Shown: piece by piece, positions 14,630-23,500 of the stretch
How the letters are laid out: every line of letters starts with the position of its first letter
Numbering within the stretch: the first letter of the stretch is position 1
Notes under the pieces: generated by a model
Seen by the model: the letters and a program-made list of their open reading frames with translations, nothing else
What the model was told of the DNA's origin: nothing
Database searches by the model: none
Made by a program: the position numbers and the translations under genes
Assembly (NCBI GenBank): GCA_018266075.1
Contig: JAFEBB010000060.1
Location: 1-44,781 of the forward strand
From: Deltaproteobacteria bacterium
GTDB lineage: Bacteria > Myxococcota > Myxococcia > Myxococcales > SZAS-1
DNA: 44,781 bases
Direction of reading: 5' to 3'

Positions 14630-16125
14630 GCTTGGACACGGAGACCGCGCTCCACTCCGCGGACATGGAGGCGGTGGCGCGGCGGCTGGTGGAGCTGGCG
14701 TGCACCGAGACGGGCACGCGCGACGGCGCCGTCTTCCTCCACGATCCGCGCGCCCAGGGCCTCAAGGTCGACTTCCACATGGTGGAGGGCGTGATCGTGG
14801 CGCTGCCGGGCACGGGCGCCATCCTCCGGCCACGACACGACGGGCGGCCCAACGGCATCGCCCTCGCCTGCTTCCAGAGCGGCGAGCCCTACCTCTGCAA
14901 CGACACCTCTCGCGATCCGCACTACGCGCGCTACTTCCGCGAGGTGTCGTCGGTGCTGGCGGTGCCCATCCCCTGGCAGGGCAAGCCGATGGGGGTGCTC
15001 ACCGTCTCGTCGACGAAGCGCGGCGCCTTCCACCGCGAGCAGGTGGCGACGCTCGAAGAGATTGCCGCGAGCTCGAGCAAGTTCCTTCGGCGCGCGCAGC
15101 TCGCGGGCGCGACACGCGCGGATGGCCGGCCGTTTGTCATCAAGGGCCTCTCGCCCGCGTGGCTCGAGGTGGAGCGGCGCATCGAGCAGGTCTCGGGCAC
15201 CGACGCGCCCGTGCTGGTGCAGGGCGAGAGCGGCACGGGTAAGGACCTCGTCTCGCGCGCCATCCACTTCAACAGCAAGCGCAGCCACAAGCCGTACGTC
15301 ACCGTGAACTGCGCGGCCATCCCGGAGACGATGCTGGAGAGCGTGCTCTTCGGCCACGTGAAGGGCGCGTTCACCGGCGCCACGTTCAACAAGCTCGGCG
15401 AGTTCCAGAAGGCCGACGGCGGCACCCTCTTCCTCGACGAGCTCGGCGAGCTGCCGCTGGCGCTCCAGGCCAAGGTGCTGCGCGCGCTCGAGCAAGGCGA
15501 GGTCACGCCGCTGGGCTCGAACCGCGCGCCCGAGCGCGTGGACGTGCGCGTGATCTGTGCGACGAATCGCGACCTGGCCGCGATGGTGCGCGAGCGCCAG
15601 TTCCGCGACGACCTCTATTACCGCGTCGGTGTCGTGGCCATCGAGCTGCCGCCGCTGCGGACCTATAGGGACAACCTGGAGATCCTCGCTCAGGTCTTCG
15701 TGCAGCAGGCCGCGGAGCGCCACGGCCGGTCGGTGAACCGCATCTCGCGCGGGGCGCTCTCGCTGCTGGCGGCCTACGATTTCCCCGGAAACATGCGCGA
15801 GCTCAAGAACGCCATGGAGCACGCGGTGATCCTCGCGAGCGGAGAAGATCTCGACTCGGAGCACCTGCCCCGCTCCATCCGCGAGAAACCCCCGAGCGCG
15901 CCCGCGCCGACGACGACCGTCGCTTCCACGAAGAAGCCGGCCGCGACGCTCGCCGAGCTCCGCGAGACCTGGCTCGCGCCCAACGAGCGCGCGTACCTGC
16001 AAGCCCTGCTCGCGGCGTCGAACGGCGAGGTGAGCGCGGCCGCCCAGCGCGCAGGCGTGACCCGGGCCACGCTCTACCGGCTGATGAGCAAGCACGGCAT
16101 CACCCTGCGACGCCTGGCGATGTAA
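14620..16125 (+). CDS. sigma-54-dependent activator, GAF-AAA+-Fis
   Basis: The 501-aa protein has an N-terminal GAF sensor (about 10-155; GAVFLHDPRAQGLKVDFHMVEG, LCNDTSRDPHYARYFREVSSVLAVPI), then the AAA+ domain (about 175-400). The AAA+ domain carries Walker A GESGTGKD, the sigma-54-contacting GAFTGA loop, Walker B GGTLFLDELGELP and the sensor/arginine region FRDDLYYRVGV. A Fis-type HTH closes the protein (NGEVSAAAQRAGVTRATLYRLMSKHGI). It hydrolyses ATP to open sigma-54 holoenzyme promoters in response to a ligand bound by GAF. I choose ATG 14620 because GGATGAG is 5 bases upstream; ATG 14611 has no site. Both lie in a perfect palindrome. The divergent DUF1508 gene with its -24/-12 promoter is the evident target. 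A T8 run follows the stop. Confidence 0.93.
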   Translation: MSHRLDTETALHSADMEAVARRLVELACTETGTRDGAVFLHDPRAQGLKVDFHMVEGVIVALPGTGAILRPRHDGRPNGIALACFQSGEPYLCNDTSRDPHYARYFREVSSVLAVPIPWQGKPMGVLTVSSTKRGAFHREQVATLEEIAASSSKFLRRAQLAGATRADGRPFVIKGLSPAWLEVERRIEQVSGTDAPVLVQGESGTGKDLVSRAIHFNSKRSHKPYVTVNCAAIPETMLESVLFGHVKGAFTGATFNKLGEFQKADGGTLFLDELGELPLALQAKVLRALEQGEVTPLGSNRAPERVDVRVICATNRDLAAMVRERQFRDDLYYRVGVVAIELPPLRTYRDNLEILAQVFVQQAAERHGRSVNRISRGALSLLAAYDFPGNMRELKNAMEHAVILASGEDLDSEHLPRSIREKPPSAPAPTTTVASTKKPAATLAELRETWLAPNERAYLQALLAASNGEVSAAAQRAGVTRATLYRLMSKHGITLRRLAM

Positions 16126-16136
16126 CTTTTTTTGTT

Positions 16137-17504
16137 TCATATTTCGAAGTGCAGGCGCAGCGAGCCCACCCACAGAGGCCCGCGGTCGCGGTTGAAGCCC
16201 GGGTTCGCGACGAACTGCGCGTCGATGGCCGCGAAGACCCCGTGGGTGAGGCTGGCCGTGTAGTAGCCCTCGACGATCGTCTCGCGCGCGTAGGTGAGCC
16301 GCCCATCTCCGAGGATGAAGCCGCTGCCGCCGAGCGCGAGGTACTCGCGGTGATCCGGCGAGAGGCCGTTGGTCACGGCCGAGAGCCCGCTCGAGTCCAG
16401 GCTGCGGCCGTAGAGCGAGCCGTCGAGGTGCAGCCCGAGCTCCACGGTGTCGTCCACCTCGGTGTACGCAAACGACTCGTTGTGCCCCTCGTTCCAGCCC
16501 GCGCGCGCGAAGCACGCGAGCGGGCCCTGGAGCGTCTGCTCCAGGTTCCCGCTGAAGCCGTACTTGATGCGGCCCTTCTCGCGGTGCGCGTCCACGTTCG
16601 GCACCGGATCGACGCCGAGCTGGTACGCGGTGATCGCCTCCCGGTAGCTGCCCATGTCGGCGTGGTTCGCGTAGCCGATGAGCCGCACCACGCCGGCGCG
16701 CTCGGCGATCGACTCGCGGATGTCCACCTCGAGGTTCTCCGCGTGCGCGTGCTGAATGTCGAAGTCGTAGTCGGGCCCGTTGGCGATTGTGGGCATGAGC
16801 ATGGCGCCGAAGAGCACACCGAAGCGCGGCTCTTCGTAGTCGAGGATCGCGCCGAGCGTGTAGCCGCGCGTGTCGGCCGCGTAGTCGTAGGAGCCGTTGT
16901 TGTCGACGGTCCAGTTCATGAACTGCAGGTGGCTGTCGGAGCCGTAGCTGTTGGTGTCGAAGAAGTCCGCGGTGCCGAACTTGCCCGCGCGCAGCTCCAG
17001 CCGCCGCTTCGGCACCTTGCCCGCGAGGTGCAGGTTGTCGCGGTGCTCTTCGACCTCGTCGCTCGAGAAGGAGATGATCTGCCGCACCATCGCGCGGGCG
17101 ATGTAGGGCGCGGGCCCGAGCGTGGGGTTGCGCACCACGTCGAGGTCGGTGAAGCCACCCAGGCCGAGCGCGTCGCCGATGCCGCGGCCGCCGGCCGACT
17201 CGACGTCGAACAGCAGCTCCGTGAGGTGCGTGACCCGCGCGCCCAGGTAGAGCGTGGCCACGTACGACGTCCGCGCCTCGGCGCTCGCGCTCAAGCTGTT
17301 CGGCCCGCTGTACGGCGACGTGAACGTGGGGTGCGCCTGGGTGATGAGGTTCACCTGCCCGGAGCTCCACCACCAGGTGTCGGGATGCGAGAAGAGCGTG
17401 GCGCCGTCCGGATCGAGCACCGGCACCGAATCGGACTGCGCCTGCGCCGGCCCGGCGACCACCAGCAGGAGTCCCACGGAGAGTGCGGAGAGCGAGCGCG
17501 CCAT
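16137..17504 (-). CDS. OprB-family carbohydrate-type porin
   Basis: The 455-aa precursor starts at ATG 17504 with a signal peptide (MARSLSALSVGLLLVVAGPAQAQ). The mature part follows the OprB pattern: WWSSGQVNLITQAHPTFTSPYSGPNSLSA, the LYLGARVTHLTELLFDVE strand, GFTDLDVVRNPTLGPAPYIARAMVR, and many amphipathic strands ending in LRLHFEI with a terminal aromatic-Glu-Ile typical of barrel ends. It should form an outer-membrane channel for small solutes; substrate is not evident. The promoter region contains three RcnR-type operators, one only 10 bases from the start codon, and the divergent gene encodes an RcnR-like sensor. Metal-dependent expression is therefore inferred. It converges with the sigma-54 activator gene, 11 bases apart. 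Confidence 0.87.
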   Translation of the reverse strand: MARSLSALSVGLLLVVAGPAQAQSDSVPVLDPDGATLFSHPDTWWWSSGQVNLITQAHPTFTSPYSGPNSLSASAEARTSYVATLYLGARVTHLTELLFDVESAGGRGIGDALGLGGFTDLDVVRNPTLGPAPYIARAMVRQIISFSSDEVEEHRDNLHLAGKVPKRRLELRAGKFGTADFFDTNSYGSDSHLQFMNWTVDNNGSYDYAADTRGYTLGAILDYEEPRFGVLFGAMLMPTIANGPDYDFDIQHAHAENLEVDIRESIAERAGVVRLIGYANHADMGSYREAITAYQLGVDPVPNVDAHREKGRIKYGFSGNLEQTLQGPLACFARAGWNEGHNESFAYTEVDDTVELGLHLDGSLYGRSLDSSGLSAVTNGLSPDHREYLALGGSGFILGDGRLTYARETIVEGYYTASLTHGVFAAIDAQFVANPGFNRDRGPLWVGSLRLHFEI

Positions 17505-17513
17505 GGCCGGGCC

Positions 17514-17611
17514 GATACCCACCCCGGGTATCCCATGGCCGCGAGATATACCCACCCTCAGTATCCGTCAACCCACAATCCCGCGACTGGCTCGGATACC
17601 GGGTGGGGTAT
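17514..17611. promoter_or_regulatory. three RcnR/CsoR-type operators
   Basis: Site 1: GATACCC-N5-GGGTATC (17514-17532), perfect 7-base arms. Site 2: ATAC-N9-GTAT (17548-17564). Site 3: ATAC-N8-GTAT (17596-17611). On one strand all have a G-rich centre (for example TACTGAGGGTGGGTA for site 2). This matches the known RcnR layout of TAC, a G-tract, and GTA. They span the whole gap between the porin and sensor genes. Confidence 0.8.
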
Positions 17612-17623
17612 ATGCTGCCGCGC

Positions 17624-17902
17624 ATGGCCCACCTCATCCGCGAGAAGAAGAAGCTCATCAACCGCGTTCGCCGCATTCGTGGGCAGCTCGACGCGGTGGA
17701 GCGCGCCCTCGCCGACGAAGAGGAGTGCGCGAAGATCCTCCTCACCATTGCCGCGTGTCGGGGCGCGGTGGACGGCCTGATGTCCGAGGTCTTCGACGGC
17801 CACATCCGGATGCACATGGCGGATCCCGACTCGAACCCCAAGTCGGAGCGCTCGCGCGCCGCCCGCGAGCTCATCGAGGCCGCGCGCGCATATCTGCGCT
17901 AG
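17624..17902 (+). CDS. RcnR/CsoR-family metal-sensing repressor
   Basis: The 92-aa all-helical protein belongs to the CsoR/RcnR/FrmR family of tetrameric repressors. The residues that mark nickel/cobalt sensing in E. coli RcnR are present: His3 (MAHLIREK), Cys35 (EEECAKIL), His60 and His64 (DGHIRMHM). The CsoR copper pattern (Cys-His-Cys) and the FrmR formaldehyde pattern fit less well; the extra Cys45 is unusual. Start ATG 17624 gives the conserved MxH N-terminus. It is divergent from the OprB porin with three matching operators in between, so it should repress both until metal is bound. A full Ni/Co exporter gene is not adjacent. Confidence 0.88.
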   Translation: MAHLIREKKKLINRVRRIRGQLDAVERALADEEECAKILLTIAACRGAVDGLMSEVFDGHIRMHMADPDSNPKSERSRAARELIEAARAYLR

Positions 17903-17953
17903 CTCGCGCAAGGCCCCAGGCGGACACATGCGAATGCATGGGGTCGGGGTATC

Positions 17954-18868
17954 GTGATCCCCTCCGTGCGCGCGCTCCTGCAACGTCGGGCCATTCTGGT
18001 GACGGGCAAAGGCGGGGTGGGAAAGACCACCCTGGCCGCGGCGATCGCCCACCTCGGCGCGCGGAGCGGCAAGCGCGTGCTCGTTGCCGAGGTCTCCTAC
18101 GAGCCCGACGCCACCTCGCCGCTCGCCCGCGCGCTCGGCCTGGAGCGGCTCAGCGAAGAGCCCAAGGCCATCGCGCCGAGCTTGAAAGCGGTGCTGCTCA
18201 CGCCCACCTCCGGGCACGTGCGCTTCTTGCGCGCCACGCTCCCGGTGAAGCGGCTGGCCGACGCCGCCCTGCGCGCCGCCGCCATCCGCCGCTTCCTGCT
18301 CGCCGCGCCCACGCTCGCCGAGATGGGCATCCTCTATCGCATCCTCGATCTCGTGAACGAGAAGCGAGCCGACGGCAGCTTCGAGAACGAGCTCGTGGTC
18401 GTGGACCTGCCCGCCACCGGCCACGCCATGGGGCTCGCCCAGATTCCCAGCGCCATCCTCGAGGTGATCCGCTCCGGCCCCATCGCCACGGCCACGCGCG
18501 AGGGCATCGCACTCTTGAAGGACCCGAGCCGCACCACGAGCGTGGTGGTCACGCTCCCCGAGACGCTGCCCGTGAGCGAGGCGATGGAGCTCGTGCAGAG
18601 CATCCAGCACAGCGCCATTCCCTTCTCGGGCGTGGTGCTCAACCGCATGCCCGAAGATCCCTTCGTGGCCGCGGAGCGCGAGGCGGTGGACGCTTGGGTG
18701 CAAGGCAAGGCGCTGCTCGGCGCGCGCTCGCTGCCGCGGATCGATCGCGCGCGTCACGCCGAGGCCCGCCTGCGCCAACTTCGTGTGCCGGTGATGTCGG
18801 TGGGCGAGCTGGCGACAAGCGGGCACGTGGCGCCGTCGCTCGCCGACGCGTTGGGGAGCTTCTCGTGA
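17954..18868 (+). CDS. Get3/ArsA-like ATPase, first of a pair (Rv3679-like)
   Basis: The 304-aa cytosolic ATPase has the deviant Walker A GKGGVGKTT (about 18-26, with the signature Lys), a switch-like VVVDLPATGHAMGLAQIP, and VVVTLPETLPVSEAMELVQ. The DLPATGH motif and the order match the actinobacterial Get3-like protein Rv3679. Such pairs form Get3-like heteromers; in M. tuberculosis the pair is linked to envelope and redox functions. No Cys-rich arsenite-binding site is seen, so arsenic export is unlikely. Start GTG 17954 has only weak upstream GGGG. The next gene overlaps it by 4 bases. Confidence 0.87.
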   Translation: MIPSVRALLQRRAILVTGKGGVGKTTLAAAIAHLGARSGKRVLVAEVSYEPDATSPLARALGLERLSEEPKAIAPSLKAVLLTPTSGHVRFLRATLPVKRLADAALRAAAIRRFLLAAPTLAEMGILYRILDLVNEKRADGSFENELVVVDLPATGHAMGLAQIPSAILEVIRSGPIATATREGIALLKDPSRTTSVVVTLPETLPVSEAMELVQSIQHSAIPFSGVVLNRMPEDPFVAAEREAVDAWVQGKALLGARSLPRIDRARHAEARLRQLRVPVMSVGELATSGHVAPSLADALGSFS

Positions 18869-19998
18869 ACGAGCGGCGCACGCCCGACGCCCCGCCCTAC
18901 CTCGACGCGCTCCTGCGCGCCCAGCGGGTGATCGTGTGCTGCGGCGCCGGCGGCGTGGGCAAGACCACCACCGCGGCCGCGCTGGGCCTGGCCGCCGCGA
19001 GGCAGGGCCGTCGAGTGCTGGTGCTGACGATCGATCCTGCGCGCCGACTCGGCGAGGCCCTCGGGTTGCGCGAGAGCGGGCCCACACCTTCGCGCGTGGA
19101 GCGCGCCGGCGCGATGGACGCGTGGATGTTGGATCCGCGCGTGGTCTTCGAAGACATGGTGCGCCGTCTCACCGCCGACGAGGCCAAGGTTCAGCGCATC
19201 CTCCAGAACAAGCTCTACCGCGCGCTCCGCGACCTGGTGGCCGGCATGCAGGAGTACACCGCGGCCGAGGCGCTCTTCGGCTTCGTGGAGTGCGGCAAGT
19301 ACGACCTGGTGGTCCTCGACACGCCACCCTCGCGCAACGCGCTGGAGTTCCTGGAGGCGCCGAGAAAGCTCTCCCTCTTCCTCGACGAGCGCATCGTGGG
19401 CGTGTTCATGCCCAGCGAGGGCGCGAACGTGCTCATGCGCGGCGCGCGCTCGCTGGTGGGAACCATCTTCGACCGCGTCTTCGGCGAGGGATTCCTCGGC
19501 GAGGTGCAGGAGTTCCTCTCCGCGTTCTCGGGGATGTTCTCGGCCATGCGCGGCCACTCGGAGGCGGTGCGGAGCCTGCTCACCGGGCCGCAGGCGTCGT
19601 TCGTGGTGGTCACCAGCCCCGAGCCCTCGGCGATCGACGAGGGCCAGTTCCTGCACGAGCACCTGGTGAAGCTGGGGCTGCCCTTCGCGGGCTACGTGCT
19701 CAACCGCAGCTGGGCGTACACGCGCGGGCTGAGCGGGCCGGAGACGCTCGAGCTCCCGGCAGACGCGTCGGAAGCGCTCCGCGCCGGATACCAGAAGCTC
19801 TGCGGCCTCGCGGATCACGAGCGGCAGCTCGCCGCCCGCGATCGCGCCCTGCTCGCCACGCTCGCCGCCCGCGGCCGGCCCGCGGTGGCCACGCCCAACC
19901 TCGGCGGCGCCATCGAAGACTTCGAGGGCTTGCTCTCCCTGGCCGAGAGCTTCGTCTCGCGCGAGCGCGCGCCCGACGCACTCACCTCGGCATCGTGA
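18865..19998 (+). CDS. Get3/ArsA-like ATPase, second of a pair (Rv3680-like)
   Basis: The 377-aa protein starts at GTG 18865, overlapping the upstream stop (GTGA). RVIVCCGAGGVGKTTTAAALGLAAA contains the P-loop, and the following TIDPARRLGEALGL and LVVLDTPPSRNALEFLEAP are hallmarks of the Rv3680 subgroup. The P-loop is GAGGVGKT: the signature Lys of deviant Walker A (GKGG) is Ala, as in Rv3680, while the upstream partner keeps it. A heteromer with one signature Lys is therefore likely. A central hydrophobic segment (about 180-250, LFLDERIVGVFMPSEGANVLMRGARSLVGTIFDRVF) resembles the client-binding helical part of Get3. Its end overlaps a convergent membrane-protein gene by 17 bases. Confidence 0.88.
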   Translation: MNERRTPDAPPYLDALLRAQRVIVCCGAGGVGKTTTAAALGLAAARQGRRVLVLTIDPARRLGEALGLRESGPTPSRVERAGAMDAWMLDPRVVFEDMVRRLTADEAKVQRILQNKLYRALRDLVAGMQEYTAAEALFGFVECGKYDLVVLDTPPSRNALEFLEAPRKLSLFLDERIVGVFMPSEGANVLMRGARSLVGTIFDRVFGEGFLGEVQEFLSAFSGMFSAMRGHSEAVRSLLTGPQASFVVVTSPEPSAIDEGQFLHEHLVKLGLPFAGYVLNRSWAYTRGLSGPETLELPADASEALRAGYQKLCGLADHERQLAARDRALLATLAARGRPAVATPNLGGAIEDFEGLLSLAESFVSRERAPDALTSAS

Positions 19999-20422
19999 CC
20001 TGACGAGCGCCCGCGCTGAGCATCACCGCCGCGATGATGCCGAGCACGAAGCCCACCATCAACGCGAACGGCGAGCCAAAGAGCACGCCCGCGAGCACCG
20101 GCTTCACCAGGTACGAGTAGCGATCGCCGCCGTGCCCACTCAGCGCGACGGGGACGTTGGCGATCGCCACGCCCACCGACGCGCTCGCCAGCGCGCCCAC
20201 GCCCAGGAGCGGGAAGAGCCAGAGCGCGTGCCCGCTGCCGAGGTCCAGGACCGGCGCGACACGCGGCGCGACGTTCTGCACGAAGACCAGCGCCGCGACC
20301 ACCGCGACCATGCCCTGCATCCAGAGCTGCGCGCTGAACAACATCAAGCCGGCCAGCACCGCCCCCGTGATCACCCCCACCACGCCGCACGTCCGCGTCA
20401 CTCTCGTCGCTCGAATCGACAT
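19982..20422 (-). CDS. small integral membrane protein, about four segments
   Basis: Not recognised. The 146-aa product starts at ATG 20422 with GAGGAGAG upstream. It has four hydrophobic segments: VVGVITGAVLAGLMLFSAQLW, MVAVVAALVFVQNV, LWLFPLLGVGALASASVGVAIA and VLAGVLFGSPFALMVGFVLGIIAAVML. Short charged loops lie between, and the N-terminus is basic. Convergent with the ATPase pair, with overlapping stops; no functional link is evident. Confidence 0.7.
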   Translation of the reverse strand: MSIRATRVTRTCGVVGVITGAVLAGLMLFSAQLWMQGMVAVVAALVFVQNVAPRVAPVLDLGSGHALWLFPLLGVGALASASVGVAIANVPVALSGHGGDRYSYLVKPVLAGVLFGSPFALMVGFVLGIIAAVMLSAGARQVTMPR

Positions 20423-20543
20423 GGAGCTCTCTCCTCTCGACCTCCGATACCGATTCGGCGCGCGCCGGTTGCGGGCTCGCGGATTACCCTTGAACTCCAC
20501 GGGATTTCGCCTTGGGTTAGCATCGGTCCTTCGCGGAGGCGGC

Positions 20544-23500
20544 ATGCGCGCGTCGAGATGGGTCACGTTGGGCCTGCTGCTCACCGGCTGCTCGCGAAGC
20601 TTCACCGCGCCGCCCGCAACAGGCCAGGTGCCGCCCACGCAGCTCGTGGGCCGGGTGGTGATGGACCAGGCCGGCACTGCGATCGCCGCACCCGCTGCGG
20701 GCGCCTACGTGGAGCTCTCGAACAGCAACCTGAGCACCCGCACCAACTCCGATGGCCGCTTTGCGCTCGGGCCCATGCCCAGCCGCTCGGGCCTGCTCTC
20801 TCTCAAGTACAGCTCAAAGAACAATGGGACTTATGATTTACAGCGCCTGCTCGACATCTCCACGCTCGCGCCAGGAGATACGGGAAACATCGAAGCGGGC
20901 GACCTGATCCTCGGAGCGAACGGCGCCATCCGCGGTCGCGCGTTCCTCGGTGGCTCGGCCAATCCGGCCACGGGGAACAGCGGCATCGTGGTCTACGTGC
21001 CGGGAACGCCCATCGAGACGCACGCCGCCGACAACGGCCTCTATGTGCTCGACCAGGTGCCCGCGGGCGCCGGCGCGGTGGCAGCCATCGCGAGCGGCTA
21101 CGACGTCGCCGGCCTCAGCGGACTCAATTTGCAAGCCGGCCAGGTGCTCAACGTCGCGGACATGGAGCTCTCGGCCTCGGCCTCGACCGCCAGCGCAGCC
21201 GCGAACGGCAAGGCCCAGCTCATCGGCAACGGCAGCAGCAGCGGCATTCAGGTGACGCTCAACGCCGTGGGTTCCAGCGGGCCACCCACGGCCACCGCGA
21301 CCACCGAGAGCGATGGAACCTACAATTTTTCAAACATACCCGCCGGACTTTACAATATCTCCGCGAGCGGCAACGGCCTGGCCACGGCCTACGTGTACAA
21401 CGTGCTCCTGCCGGCCGGCGCCGACACCAACCTGGGCACGATCTACCTGGCGCCCGGGCAATCGCAGGGCACGGGCACGCTGAGTCCCGTCGACTCGGGG
21501 CTGCCGTTCTCGGTGCTGCCGCCCATCGCCGCGTGCGCGGATGCGGGCACCGTGGTGGGCGGGACCGTGGGAACGCTGGACGCGTCGCCAAGCCAGGATC
21601 CCAATGGCCTGCCGCTGAGCTACCAGTGGGTACAGACGCAAGGCACCACCGTTCAGCTCAACCCGGACACCACGCCGCCCATCCCCGCGTCGCCGTACGC
21701 GGTGAAGCCCACCTTCCTCGCGCCGCTCGCGGACACGCTGCTCATGTTCCAGCTCACCGTCTACAACTCGGTGGGCTTGAGCGCGCAGACCACCTGCCAG
21801 GTGCCGGTCTACGACGTGCCCGTCGCGTCGCTGCCGCAGCAAGTTGTGGTCGCCCCCGGGCAGCTGGTCACGCTCAGCGGCGCTGCGAGCTACGACCCGG
21901 ATCCGGAGCAGGCGCTGAGCTACGCCTGGACCGTGCTCTGGCCGCCCGATGCCGGCCCGCCGCCCATCACCCTCGCGTACGACGCGGGCCCTGCCGCCGT
22001 CACCTTCGTCGCGCCAACGCAAGTGGGAATCCAGAGCAATGTGCAATTGATTGTCACCAATGGACACGGGCTATCCAGCGCGCCGGCGCGGAGCACGATC
22101 ACCGTCTCGGGTGGCAACTTCCCGCCCACGGTCGACGGGGGCCCGGACTTGAATCTCGACTGGGGCGCGCAGGCGGCCCTCAATCCGGACGCCATCTCCC
22201 TCGACGGCACGACCCTCACCTACGGCGCCTGGACACTCACCAATACCCAGTGTGGAAGCTTGGGAACGACCACCGATGGCGGCATCGCCATCTACCTCGC
22301 GCCCCAGAAGAACTGCGACACCAGTGCATCCATGACCGTGTACGACGTGGGCGGCTACCAGGCCACCGCCACCGTGGGCCTGCACGTGCGCGATCAGCAG
22401 CCCGTGCAGGCCACGAACACCACCTTCTACTCGGGCGGAACGACCGGCTCGGGTTCTGGAGCGTACGCGTTCGGGCCCGTCAGCGTGCAATTCCGGAGGC
22501 CCATCAACACCGGCTCGCTCGACGGCGGATTTACAATTACCGGTGGAGGCTCCGCAGTTCCGGGCGACACCTCGTACAACCCAACCACTCTCGAGCTCGA
22601 CTTCGTGCCCCGGCTGCCCTTCCCGCCGGGCGTGAGCATCCAGGTCTCGCTCGACGGTGTCATCTCCCAGAACGGCCTCGGCATGCAGGACGGCGGCTTG
22701 AGCTTCTCGTTTACTGCGCTCCCGCCCACCCTCCAGGCTCTCAACTATCCCTTCCCGGCTGGCTACGCCCCCTTCGGCCCGCTCGGCGGCATCACCGAAG
22801 GCCCCGAGGGCGACTGGTTCGACTACACAGAATGCGCCGGTTGCAATGATGAGTATCTTGCCAAGGCGGGTGCCGTTCAGTACGCGACCACCGAGGGCGT
22901 GTCTCTGAACAGCCCCGACTACATCAGCGGGAACGCCGGACAAATCGAGACGGACCTCTTGCGGGTCGACCCGCTCTCCACCTACTCGTCAGGCAGCGCG
23001 TGGTTCTCGCGCGTCGACAACTGGGCCTACAACCAGGACAGCGTCTGCATCGCCGGGTTGAACGGCGGGGTCGCACAGATCCTGACGCGAGTGACCGATG
23101 TGGTGGGCAACCCCATTCACATGGGCGTGGCCACGCCCGACATCACGGATCAGGAGTTCTATCGATTTGCTTTCTCGCCGGGCACGGACTGCCGCGTCAC
23201 CCAGTACGCCACGGCGACGCTTCAAGGCTCCGCGTCGGTGATGGTCGGCACCATCGACTGGGTCACGGCCGATGCGGGCCGACCGACCCTGGACATGAAC
23301 GCCCTCTGCAACACGGGCAACTTCACCGTGGAATGCCCCATCGACGCCGGCATGTACTACTGCCCAGAGCACGGTACTTGTTATTCCAATTCCGAACAGG
23401 GCAATGGATATCTCAACTGCGATTGTGCGACCGGCTATGCCTATTTGGATTGCACGAACACGCCCTGCGCCGGCGACGGGAGCAACTGCTCGTACCCGGA

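Noticed and set aside
14605-17874. 1089-codon minus-strand open reading opposite the sigma-54 activator
   Set aside because: A shadow of GC-biased codons: composition is Arg/Ala/His-rich, and the activator and porin in the proper frames have full family motifs.
17954-19998. Arsenite-resistance operon
   Set aside because: No arsB, arsC, arsD or arsR nearby, no arsenite-binding Cys pattern, and closer resemblance to the Rv3679-Rv3680 pair.
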